A stretch of DNA of 64,000 nt from Hydrangea macrophylla (Eukaryota; Streptophyta; Magnoliopsida; Cornales; Hydrangeaceae): contig CM066989.1 of NCBI GenBank assembly GCA_033977485.1, positions 32,403,095 to 32,467,094 of the forward strand, given 5' to 3'. Position numbers and translations under genes: made by a program. This document shows positions 12,421 to 21,925 of this stretch, one piece after another. Within the stretch, counting starts at the first letter, position 1, and every line of letters begins with the position of its first letter. Below the pieces are notes generated by a model. It was not told where the DNA came from and searched no databases. It saw only the letters and a list, made by a program, of their open reading frames with translations.

Positions 12421-13060
12421 GAGACCTACGAATGTGGCAGATATCCAAAGTTTCCTAGGATTAGCTGGTTGCTATCGGAGGTTTGTAAAAGACTTTGCAC
12501 GTATTGCAATGCCGATGAAACAGTTAATGAGGAAAGATATTGCTTTTGTATGGAGTCCGAAATGTGAAGAAAGTTTTCAAGAGTTGAAAGATCGACTAGT
12601 GAAGGCACCAATTTTAGCCATTCCGACGGGGACTGAAGGGTTTGTTAATTACAGTGATGCTTTGTATAGAGGGTTAGGTTGCATTTTTATGCAAGGTGAA
12701 AAGTTCATTGCCTATGCATCAAGACAACCTAGACTGCACGAGAATTGTGATTTTTGCATTGAAGATTTGGTGTCATTACCTATATGAAGAGAAATATGAG
12801 ATCTATACGGATCATAAGAGTTTTAAGTACTTGTTTACGCAACGAGATTTGAACATGAGGCAAAGGAGATGGTTAGAGTTGATGAAGGACAATGATTTGT
12901 CAATCCAGTATCATCCAGACAAGGCGAATGTAGTCACCAATGCTCTTAGTCATAAAGCACCAACCAACATAGCTTCAGCTATGACTTCTCAGAAAGAATT
13001 GATTCGAGATATGGGGAATTTAGAACTTGAAGTGATTCGAGAATTGAAAGTGGCTTGATG
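12421..13060 (+). pseudogene. gypsy-1 RNase H remnant
   Basis: Readable words are SFLGLAGCYRRFV, then the RNase H start [12 protein letters not shown] (about 12649) and YASRQPR. About 40 bp of coding sequence is missing near 12745-12755 relative to gypsy-2, which shifts the frame into the stretch [18 protein letters not shown]. The tail contains [15 protein letters not shown]. Confidence 0.8.
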
Positions 13061-14505
13061 TCGACGATTGTGGCACAACCATTCTTGATTCACGAGATCA
13101 CAGATAAACAACTTCAAGATGTGGCTTTGAACAAGATTTGTGATGAGATTCCGATGGGCAAGCAACTGGGATTTACTTTTGAGAATAATGTTTTTAAATT
13201 GAGGGGTAGAATTTGTGTACCTGACGAGATAGAATTGAAATAGAATATCCTAGAGGAAGCATACAATACGAAGTATACTGTTCATCTAGGAAGCACCAAG
13301 ATGTATAAAGACTTGAGACATGTTTATTGGTGGTCAGGAATGAAGAGGTAAATAGCACGCTATGTTTTACCTTGTACGAGTTGTCAATAAGTAAAGGCCG
13401 AACGCCAAGTACCTTCGGAATTGTTATAGCCATTACCTATAGCTGAATGGAAATGGGAACACATTACAATGGACTTTGTTAGTAGGTTTCCAAGATCAAA
13501 GAGATCGAATACTATTATCTGGGTAATTGTTAACCGATTGACGAAGTCGTCACACTTCCTACCGCTTCGAACGACTAAGTCGAATGCTTTAGCTAAGTTG
13601 TATATCTGTGAGATTGTAAGACTACACGTTATACCAGTTTCTATTATTTCGGATAGAGATAGTAGTTTTACATAAAAGTTTTGGAAAGCCTTGTAAGAAG
13701 CAATGGGTACCAAATTGCATTCAGTACCGCTTTTCATCCTCAGACTGATGGTCAATCAGAAAGACTAATCCAGATTTTGGAAGACATGCTTCAGTTATGT
13801 GTACTTGATTTTCAAGGTGATTGTGAAGACCATTTGCATTTGATTGAGTTTGCATATAACAACAATTTTCAGACGAGTATTGGAATGGCTCCTTATAAAG
13901 CTTTGTATGGTCGTGTATATCGTTCACCGATTAGTTGGACGGAAGTTGGAGAAAAAATGATTGAAGGGCCAAAAATTGTACAAGAGACAATGGACAAGAT
14001 AAAAGTAATACAACAACGGTTACTGACAGCTCAAAGTAGGTATAAGAGTTATGCCGACAAGCGTAGGCGACTGTTGGAATTTGACGTGGGAGATTTGGTT
14101 TACTTGAAGGTGTCACCTTCAAAGGGGATCATTAGATTTGGGAGATGCAGGAAACTCAACCTGAGATACGTAGGACCTTTTGAGATCATTGAGAGAGTTG
14201 GACCCATAGTGTATCGATGACGAGTGACTATGCTCAAGTTCATAATATGTTTCATGTATCGTTGCTGCGTAAACATTTAACAGAAGATAGAGATCAAATT
14301 ATGACTCCGATGCCGAATGAGATTCAGAGTGATTTGACATTTATTGCGTATTCGGTAGAGATCTTGGATCAGAAGGATCAAGTCTTTTGAAATAAAGGGA
14401 TATCGAAGGTGAAAGTGTTATGGCGTAGCCAAATGACGGAAGAGATGACATGGGAAATAGAGGATGAGATGCGTACTCAATATCCACACCTTTTTGAGAC
14501 ATGAG
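13061..14505 (+). pseudogene. gypsy-1 integrase and chromodomain-like tail
   Basis: The zinc-binding HHCC region is at about 13280-13395, with stops. The core shows [12 protein letters not shown] (about 13462), [10 protein letters not shown] (about 13645) and, in a new frame after 13680, [13 protein letters not shown]. The GPFEIIERVG box is at about 14174. The end, about 14355-14502, resembles a chromodomain (KVKVLWRSQM, EMTWEIEDEMRTQYPHLF). Chromodomains in this group direct integration toward marked chromatin. Multiple stops make the copy inactive. Confidence 0.8.
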
Positions 14506-14546
14506 GTACAAGTTTGGGGACAAAATTCTGTTAAGAGGGAGAGTAT

Positions 14547-15879
14547 TATAACACCTGCACATGTGTTATTGCATTTCATTACATTGCCATGCATGATAAT
14601 GTGATGTGGTGTGTCTTATGACACATGTTTGAGTGAGTTTTGACTCACGAGTCGATTTGGGTATCTGTATTAGAGAACCCATTGAGACGGTATTGAATGA
14701 GAGTTTGGATGTTGTGAAGTCTCTCCGAGTATGAGATGCTCACTATGGAATACTTAAATGTTTATCTAAAAATAAATGTTTACCTGTGTATTTCAATATC
14801 TGTATTATTTCTGGTTTAGAATTTATTCCTGTTGTTAGTTTTAGCATCCTGGTGAGGACGAATTAACACGCTATTAATTTGGTAGGCTAATTAGCAACTT
14901 CGGAAAAGTCATGTAGAAATTTGCTTTTTAGCAACCAAACAGAACTTAGTCAGAAACTTTTATAATTTTAGAGTTTCACCCGTGAAGTGATGAATTAGCT
15001 GTGTATAAAGTTTCAGAGACTGATTAACATCCTGTTGTTAGTTTTAGCATCCTAGTGAGGACGAATTAACACGCTATTAATTTGGTAGGCTAATTACCAA
15101 CTTCGGAAAAGTCATGTAGAAATTTGCTTTTTAGCAACCAAACAGAACTTAGTCAGAAACTTTTATAATTTTAGAGTTTCACTCGTGAAGTGATGAATTA
15201 GCTGTGTATAAAGTTTCAGAGACTGATTAGGAGTTTTGAAAACTTGTGAGGAGGTAAACACAATTTTAGAAAATATTGTCTATATATAGTTAGTGATGAC
15301 TTTCATATTTTTACAACTCTTAACCTAAGACTCAAAAGGAGGCCAAAAGGGAGATTTAAGAACTTCGAGCTTTGCAACGTCAAACGACGTCCTTATGTCC
15401 GTCTGATTTCTTCTAGATTTTATATTCGAGCTCCCCGAGGTAAGAGCTTCATTTTGATCTATTAGGGCATGTTTGGCTAAGTTTTTTGAAAAGTTATTTT
15501 CTAGAATTTTTCATAAAAGTTGATATTTGGACTTTTGATCCATAGGGATCGTACTAGATGGACTTCTGCACGTGCTTTGTACTCAGGTTTTCTTTGGATC
15601 GTAGTTTTAGAGCGTTATTCGGAGGTGAGTGATTTAACTATGTTTTTGGAATGATTTCTTGACATGTATTAATGTTTTGTGTGAATAGCATGTCTTAATT
15701 CATAGAGATATATTATATAGTTCATATTGGGCAATTATATTGATGAGTAGGCCCAATAGCATGGGGATATGTTTTGTTTATCGCGAGCATGATGATATGT
15801 ATTTGAGCATGTTGAGTTACTTATTTGGGTCAAAGGAGCATGTGGTTACTGAGCCATTTTGTGGAACCGGGCTGTGACA
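14547..15879 (+). repeat. gypsy-1 3' LTR (1333 bp)
   Basis: It follows a purine tract (AAGAGGGAGAG, about 14533-14543), begins TATAACACC and ends GGCTGTGACA. A tandem duplication of about 203 bp sits inside (14828-15030 and 15031-15233), beginning CCTGTTGTTAGTTTTAGC in both copies. Confidence 0.85.
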
Positions 15880-15884
15880 GTTTA

Positions 15885-17162
15885 CTACCGTAAGCTTTGT
15901 GGTTTACTATCGTAAGCTTTGTGGTTTCCCATCTAAGATTGGTTAGTTTAGCGCACACTTTGTTTGGTGGGGACGTATTGTAATTACTACCATTGTTAGC
16001 TTCATTGAATTTGAACAATGTACATTTATATCTCTGAACATATTCATGTTGTGCAGTTATAAGGACTTAATCTAGTGAAGTATACTCAGTCTCCTTGAAT
16101 TAATTTGGCTCACATAAAAAGAATTAAAGTGCTTTAAAAACATTTACAAGTATGCATTACATACACATATAGGTGTATTGTGTGGTAGACTAGCTTTGAC
16201 TTGTACAAGTAGAGTTGGATAACCTTGGACTTGTACTTATAATGTGAAAAGACTAGCTTAGTTGGTGAAAAATTTTAAGAGGCAATTGAAAAGACTCAGA
16301 GGTCAAATCTCCAAGAAGCTTCTAACGAATGCAAAAAAAGAAAAGAGTGAGGCTAATTGACACCAACCCCAAATTGCTAAGAAAAACATAGGCTTTTATT
16401 AGTTAGAAGGATAATTCCAAAAACTATCCACCAACCCCTGTTGCTATTGTTCAATTTTTTTATGGACCTCTCAAAATAATGCTCCACTAGTGTGCTATCT
16501 ACTGTGTAGTTACTTTTTAGCTATAACATAGGAGTTTGTGTTAGACTTAAGAACACTTTTGCAAATCAAATTATGGTTGATGACTTGAAGACAAAGAGAG
16601 TGAGTAGCTACCCAATATTTACTCTCTTAGACCTACATGTTTGTTAGGGTAAATAACTATTTGTTTCACACTAAATGCTTCTTACCAGTATTCTCATACT
16701 TGGGAGACCCATTTTTTGTATGTATTACCTTCTAAGGAAAGACACCAGACAAACCTCAAATATTTCAAAGATCTTAGTTAAAATTTCAGTTTTTGGTTCA
16801 CAAACCCTTCAGAGTATTTGTTGGTTAGCATTAGCTTGCATATTGGATAAGTTACTTCTTAGCTACCCAATATTTACTCTCTAATATATTCTGTTACATC
16901 AAATCTTTTTTTGGTTCTGCAACCAGGGTAAATGTTTCTCATAAGAAGATGATAAGGCTATCGTCTAGCCAAGGTAATTAACTAAACAACTTGTTCATTG
17001 TTATCGTCCAGCCAAGGTAAATTACTTTTTCATACTTCTACATAGGCTTAGCAGTATAAATTTATATGTAATCTGCTTTATTTTGCCTCTTACTTTTTTT
17101 TAGGAACACTCTTTTGCGAGGTTTTAGTTTGATATGTTCTTCTTGTAACTATGTTTTTGTAG
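15885..17162. other. CACTA interior, right part: no recognised gene
   Basis: Nothing coding is recognised. A direct repeat of about 22 bp (TTTACTACCGTAAGCTTTGTGG, then TTTACTATCG...) starts right after the gypsy-1 duplication at 15881-15926. The phrase TTATCGTC(T/C)AGCCAAGGTAA occurs at about 16959 and 17002. Open frames here are short and look random. Confidence 0.4.
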
Positions 17163-17242
17163 CTCTCGTGGATTGGAGAAGCTGTGGTGAAGCCATACTT
17201 GTTTCTACGCCTATACACGAACCAGAGTCTCTCAATCTCCCG
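17163..17242 (+). other. Exon-like segment inside the CACTA (uncertain)
   Basis: An 80-bp stretch richer in GC than its surroundings is bounded by a pyrimidine/AG end (TTTTTGTAG) and a GT (CCCGGTACAT), as an exon would be. It is open in two frames, one reading DWRSCGEAILVSTP. It could be part of a captured host gene or of the transposon's own gene. I do not recognise the product. Confidence 0.25.
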
Positions 17243-17290
17243 GTACATCTCTATCTGTCTCCTAATATATAATTGTTTTTGTTCTTTAAG

Positions 17291-17440
17291 GCCTTAGGAT
17301 AGTGAGGCTATGTATATCATACAAGCTTTAATAAACTAAAGCCTTAGGATAGTGAGGCCATGTAAATATCTTACAAGCTTCAATAAACTAGAGCCTTAGG
17401 ATAGTGAGGCTATGTATATATCATACAAGCTTTAATAAGC
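17291..17440 (+). repeat. Tandem repeat, three copies of about 50-52 bp
   Basis: Three consecutive units begin GCCTTAGGATAGTGAGGC and end in AAGCTT(T/C)AATAA. They start at 17291, 17341 and 17393. Confidence 0.85.
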
Positions 17441-18374
17441 TTTGATATGACTTTTTGATTTTGATGACACCAAATATATTGATTAATGACATGATGTACT
17501 GGGATTGATACACATTTACATTTACACAACAGAAGCTCTATTACACTATAAATGTAGAGAAAGGAAGAGGACATAGTTTACTAAGGAAGAATAAAAAAAA
17601 ATAGAAACATAGACAATTTTATGAAAACAGAAACATAGAACCTATGCCCAGAAATTAAAAGGCACGTGCCAAAGATTTTGAAAACAGTGTGCACATAGAG
17701 GGTCTCATATGTGCGTGGTGCGTGCTCGCGACTACGTGTCATGGCACGTGCTGGGACTGTTTCAGGAGTTGTGGCCTGCACTTTTAATGCGCAGATAGGC
17801 ATATTAATATATTTTAATGTATTTGCTCGGAAAAAAGCATGCGAGAGTGGTCTAAAAATTAGTGTGCACGGTACTCACTTTGCTGGCAATAGATTGCTAT
17901 GCGTGCGGGCTACTAGTGCATGACTAGGTTGGGCTGGTGCGCACAGGGAGGCTGTGCTGACTATGCAAGGCTGGTGCGCATAGGAGAGGCTATGCTGGTG
18001 TGTACAGGGTGACTGTGATGTGCTGGTGCACTGCTGTGCGTGGCAGCGGCCTGGTATGCGCGTGCTTCTGTTGCGTGTGCTGTGCTACGCACAATGGGCT
18101 TTTGGGCAACCTCTTTTTTTGGTTTTTTTATTGGGCTGGACTAGGCAAGCGTTTTTCTGGGGGGGTGTTTGGTTGTTCCGGGAGGAAGAGGAGAGGAAGA
18201 GATTTGGGAGAGAGATTAGGGAGAGAAGATAGAGATGTGGGAGTTTTTTTTTTTTTTTTTTTGTCTTTTTGTCTTTTATTGCTTTTTTTTTGTAAGGATT
18301 TTAGGGGCAGTTTGTTTGGGGTTATTATGGTAGTATGGGGTGGTGTATGGTACTGGTAGTGGTGGTGGTGTTGG

Positions 18375-18407
<33 letters not shown>

Positions 18408-19200
18408 TAGGAGGAAGAGAGATTAGTTCTAGGGGGGATTTAATTTACAAATACATTTTAGGAAAAAAAAACATTTTTTTAATGTTATCTTAGCATGAAG
18501 AAAAACACACGAGAAAACAAGAAGAAAAACACATTTTGCTAACTTACATCCTTTAAAGTGTATATTTTTGTGGTTGGGTATCATATCTACAGTCTACCTT
18601 TATATGACTTGCAATTGATTTTGTTGATGATGGAATTCATAGGCATTCCTGCTTGATATTTATTTTTCCTTCTTTGAGTCCGTTCGGATAGTTGTGTATG
18701 TATCTTCCTACTCAGTTCTTTGGCATAAGGAATGACCTCAAATATGCTCGGGTTAAACTTTATATAAATGGCATTCCCGACAATATATTTATATTGTAGG
18801 CAACAATGTGTAGATATCAAAGCTCAAATTGGAAGCAAATCTTCAAAAGTCGAAAAGTTGGTAGCAAGATCTGGATTCTTAGGGAGAACAAGTGCAAAAC
18901 AAAATGGAAGAAGATCGATGGCCGTAGGCAGTGGGGTGTTGTGATGTTTTGACAAATGTAATGTTCAATTACTATTATGAACTTTGTTGATTCAAGATGT
19001 GTTGTATTAATTGGCAATGAGTTTATATAGCGTATAGCATGTGCATAGCACAGGTTATCGACTAGTTTTGATATTAGTTTTTGAATAACAATCAAATGGT
19101 TTGTAAATGATTTGTGAATTATAATTAAATAGTTTGTCAATGGTTTATAGGCAAACAAAAATTGGATAGTATATAAATTCAAATTATTTTTTTAATATCT
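17441..19200. other. CACTA interior: GC-rich GT/GC stretch, poly-T and GA microsatellite
   Basis: From about 17700 to 18070 the sequence is unusually GC-rich, with repeats of GGCTGGTGCGCA(C/T)AGG and GTGCTGG words. A poly-T tract lies at about 18246-18262 and a (GA)n at 18377-18405. The open frames across this stretch are driven by composition. Around 18840-18950 a short frame (FKSRKVGSKIWILRENK) resembles coding sequence but I cannot assign it. Confidence 0.4.
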
Positions 19201-19204
19201 TATT

Positions 19205-19457
19205 ATTATTTCTAACGGTTTTAACAGTTGCTATTACATTTAGTAACCGTAAAAAAAACTGTTACTAATTTAATATTTGTAACGTTTATAACCGTTGCAA
19301 ATTCCATTACTAACAGTCAAAATTGGTTTGATAAAACTGAAAATTTTAGTAACGGTTTTAACCGTTACAAATAATCAATCAACAATGGTTTATAACCGCT
19401 ACTAATATTTTTACTAACAGGCATAGACCGTTACAAATCGGTCCAAATGGTGTAGTG
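19205..19457. repeat. CACTA right subterminal repeats and terminal inverted repeat
   Basis: About ten AACGGTT / AACCGTTAC words in alternating orientation precede the terminal GTGTAGTG, mirroring the left end. The last 30 bp pair with 3535-3564. Confidence 0.75.
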
Positions 19458-19460
19458 ATA

Positions 19461-20783
19461 TCTCATCAGGTATACACTGTAGCATGATTAACTACCATTG
19501 GATGGAGTGATGAATCTCAATCACTAGAGTATGACTCTTAGTTAATATGCTAGTGCTTATAGTGCATTGACAGAACATGAGCTTTCCTATTGACATCCAA
19601 TACTGTCAACAGTCGATAGGAACTCATAACTTGTATAAGGTATGTGTTCTTAAACTTGAGACGATATGTAGATACTTTGACTAATCAGTGAGGTCTTAAA
19701 GATCAACACTTGGGTATCTTGGATACATCACATTCATAGGGTGAATATATATTGTCAAGATAGAGTCTACCCTCTGATAAAGAGTAAGCATTCTCTTGAG
19801 AATATCACCAAGTTGATTACTGAGAACTGTAGTCTTGTTAATAAGTAGTTATCAACATGTTTGGTAATCATGAGAGGTGAGTGAAACTTAAGGAATAGAA
19901 GATGTAATCATCATTCATGTTGACAGTAACAATTATCCGACTACCTGAATATGATTACGAATACTGACGGTAGAGGGACATTAGTACACCATACAAGTCT
20001 ACATATCGCTTCGGATTTGTTCTTTTGCGTTGTAGTGCGATTATCATTTTTTAGTGGAGTAAATGTTGATTGATCAGTTAGTTAATTTATTGATCAAAAA
20101 GTTTGATGATGGGAATTAATAACTGGTCTGAGCCAACAATAAAGAACCTAGAAGGTCCCACTCTTAGCTTTGCCAGAATGCTTGGAAAGGCACACGACGA
20201 TGATGAACCAATTGATTGAAAGAGTTTCAATTGAGTGAAGGTTCGATCAATCGAACTTGTTTCGATCGATTGAACTCTGGTTTAGTTCGATCGATTAAAC
20301 TTGTTTCGATTGATCGAACTTATTTCGATCGATTGAAGGTTTGATCGATCAAAGGCTTGATCGATCGAACGTTCTTCAATCGATCGAAAGCTTAAAGCAG
20401 TTTGGAAATCTATAATAGGGCAACTGCATACAGTATTGTTTAATCGTCGTTTTTACTATCCTAGAGCTGCAGAGACTATTTTAGGGTTTCCAAACCTTCC
20501 ATATCCTCTCTATTTGGGTTCCCACCAACCCTAGCACTCCAGGAGCATATACAGGAGACATAAGGGTGAAGATCATCTAGAGGAGGCTGCTGGAAGTTGC
20601 TACACACTAAAGGAAGAGGAGATATTCAGAATTGGGTTCAAGATCACAAAGTAATAATCTTATCCCCTCTTGTATAGGCATCTATAGAATTGATAAGTAG
20701 TATATATGGGCATACCAATAAGTTTTTGAAACTTGTTTTTCGCTGTGCATGATTTAATGTTTTTTGCAAACTAAATCCATCAA
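19461..20783 (+). repeat. copia-1 3' LTR, second part
   Basis: It continues the LTR begun at 3311: the word GGATA before the CACTA resumes as ATATCTCATCAGG after it. It ends about 20783 in AATCCATCA, a slightly decayed inverse of the LTR start TGTTGGGATT. The distal third carries an array of TCGATCGA palindromes (20210-20392). Confidence 0.75.
20210..20392. repeat. Array of GATCGATC-type palindromes in the copia-1 LTR
   Basis: About eight to nine degenerate copies of TTCGATCGATTGAAC or its complement occur within 183 bp, separated by 2-10 bp spacers. Each copy is close to self-complementary and most contain TCGA. Confidence 0.85.
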
Positions 20784-20786
20784 TGT

Positions 20787-20933
20787 CTATGTATAAGAAG
20801 GGTAATCAAGCATAATCAATAGCAATAGATATTTCAAAACAAAATTACACATGACGAAACCAACGGTTAAGGCTTCATTAATTAGCATTTGTTGGTGTTT
20901 AGAGAGAGAGGTGGTGGCCGACAGCGATGCCAT
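20787..20933 (-). CDS. Possible first exon of a host gene, next to the copia-1 insertion (uncertain)
   Basis: On the minus strand a CT/GA microsatellite like those of plant 5' untranslated regions (21000-21047) is followed by an ATG at 20933 and an open frame starting MASLSATTSLSKHQQ. The frame runs on to a stop at 20787, only a few bases from the copia-1 LTR end at 20783. If it is an exon, the rest of the gene would lie across or beyond the retroelement. The Ser/Thr/Ala-rich start could be a transit peptide. I do not recognise the protein and there is no second exon to confirm it. Confidence 0.2.
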   Translation of the reverse strand: MASLSATTSLSKHQQMLINEALTVGFVMCNFVLKYLLLLIMLDYPSYT

Positions 20934-20998
20934 AGTGGTCTGGCGGTGTTTATGGGATAGAAAAGATCGAGGAGGTGTTGTCTCAGTTTGAGAAGAAG

Positions 20999-21051
<53 letters not shown>

Positions 21052-21755
21052 AGGGGATGGGCAAGAGAACGGTGAGTTGCGTGGAAGAGTGAAAAAAATT
21101 CAAATTCAAATTCAAATTCAAATGCTTGGGTGAATAGATGAAGGATTTGCACTGTGAGTGTCAGAATGTGTTTGCTATATTTGTTGTTTGGGCGTGCCAG
21201 CGCCTTGTTAGGTAGACCCAAACTAATAAACACAAAATTTTCTAAATCACTTGTGTGAGTGATACACAAGGTTTTGAAAATATGACTTCTAATAAAACGA
21301 CTGTGTGTGGTAAGTAGGAATGTACCCTCACCTAAAATCCTGTAGCAGTACTGAAGCGCACAAGCCATACAAGTGATGAAACAAAAGGAATTAAATAAAA
21401 GGGATGTTTTATTTAATTGAAAGTAGAAAAGATTACAAGAGATGTAATATAAAAAAGCTATGAAAGCCTAAGAAAAATAAAAAAGATGCTTTTTATTTAC
21501 CTAAAAACAAAACTAAGAATGCATGTTGAATGCTTTAGGATTGTTGTTTGAATGCGGTTTGTCGAGGTGACGCGGAGTGCCTTTGCAGCTTGGCCAGCCT
21601 GCTGTATTTGTAGCGGCCATGGAGGTCTTCTAGATAAGGTAGGAAATAACAGATGAATCATTATTTGGTAAAAAAAATGCCAGTTTATTTCCATAAACTG
21701 CTAAAATCTTCCATATCTGATAAAGACTTCCATCTTCGAATATATATATATATGA
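20934..21755. other. No recognised gene; microsatellites
   Basis: It contains (GA)n at 21000-21047 and a TTCAAA hexanucleotide repeat at about 21099-21123. Read on the minus strand, 21360-21720 has AATAAA-type words and a TACAAATA box, as a decayed LTR or promoter would, but I could not assign a family. Confidence 0.35.
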
Positions 21756-21925
21756 GTAATATTTGGGACACAACCTTCATACAACTTTCATACAACCTCT
21801 CTAAAAGATGTGTCTATCTCTCTCCTGTGATGTCACTGGACCCCACAGTGACACAGGAAAGAGATAGACACATCTTTTGGGGAGGTTGTATGAAAGTTGT
21901 ATGAAGGTTGTGCCCCAAGTATTAC
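21756..21925. mobile_element. Foldback MITE, 170 bp
   Basis: Two arms of about 75-80 bp are inverted copies: GTAATATTTGGGACACAACC at the left end pairs with the complement of GTTGTGCCCCAAGTATTAC at the right end. The loop is short (around GATGTCACTGGACC). The element sits inside a (TA)n microsatellite, so the target duplication cannot be defined. Confidence 0.8.

Larger units (their letters stand above)
8949..15884 (+). mobile_element. Ty3/gypsy chromovirus gypsy-1 (8954-15879), dead, TSD GTTTA
   Basis: Two LTRs share the start TATAACACC and the end GGGCTGTGAC, flank an internal gag-pol remnant, and sit between 5-bp duplications GTTTA (8949-8953 and 15880-15884). Domain order is gag, CCHC knuckles, protease, RT, RNase H, integrase and a C-terminal chromodomain-like stretch, which makes it a chromovirus. 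Stops and frameshifts throughout make it non-functional. The LTRs differ in length (821 and 1333 bp) because the left one has lost an internal block. Confidence 0.9.
3535..19457. mobile_element. CACTA (En/Spm-like) transposon, about 15.9 kb with nested insertions
   Basis: The left end begins CACTACAC and the right end finishes GTGTAGTG. About 30 bp at each end form imperfect inverted repeats (CACTACACTATATGG... against CACTACACCATTTGG..., both running into ATTTGTAACGG). A 3-bp TSD, ATA (3532-3534 and 19458-19460), is the size used by CACTA elements. Both ends carry many copies of AACGGTTA-type motifs, the subterminal repeats expected for this superfamily. I see no intact TNP2-like transposase, so it is non-autonomous or gutted. 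Without the two nested retroelements it would be about 5.7 kb. Confidence 0.85.

Noticed and set aside
17711..18359. Overlapping frames of 70 and 119 codons rich in Cys, Gly and Trp
   Set aside because: They follow GT/GC-rich repeats and a poly-T run; there is no domain and no conservation signal.
20210..20392. CRISPR-like array
   Set aside because: Spacers are 2-10 bp and irregular, repeats are degenerate palindromes, and the setting is a plant LTR.
20934..21368. Minus-strand 193-codon frame read from 21368
   Set aside because: Most of it is microsatellite (LSLSLS and EFEFEF). Only the short part after the ATG at 20933 is considered a weak exon candidate.
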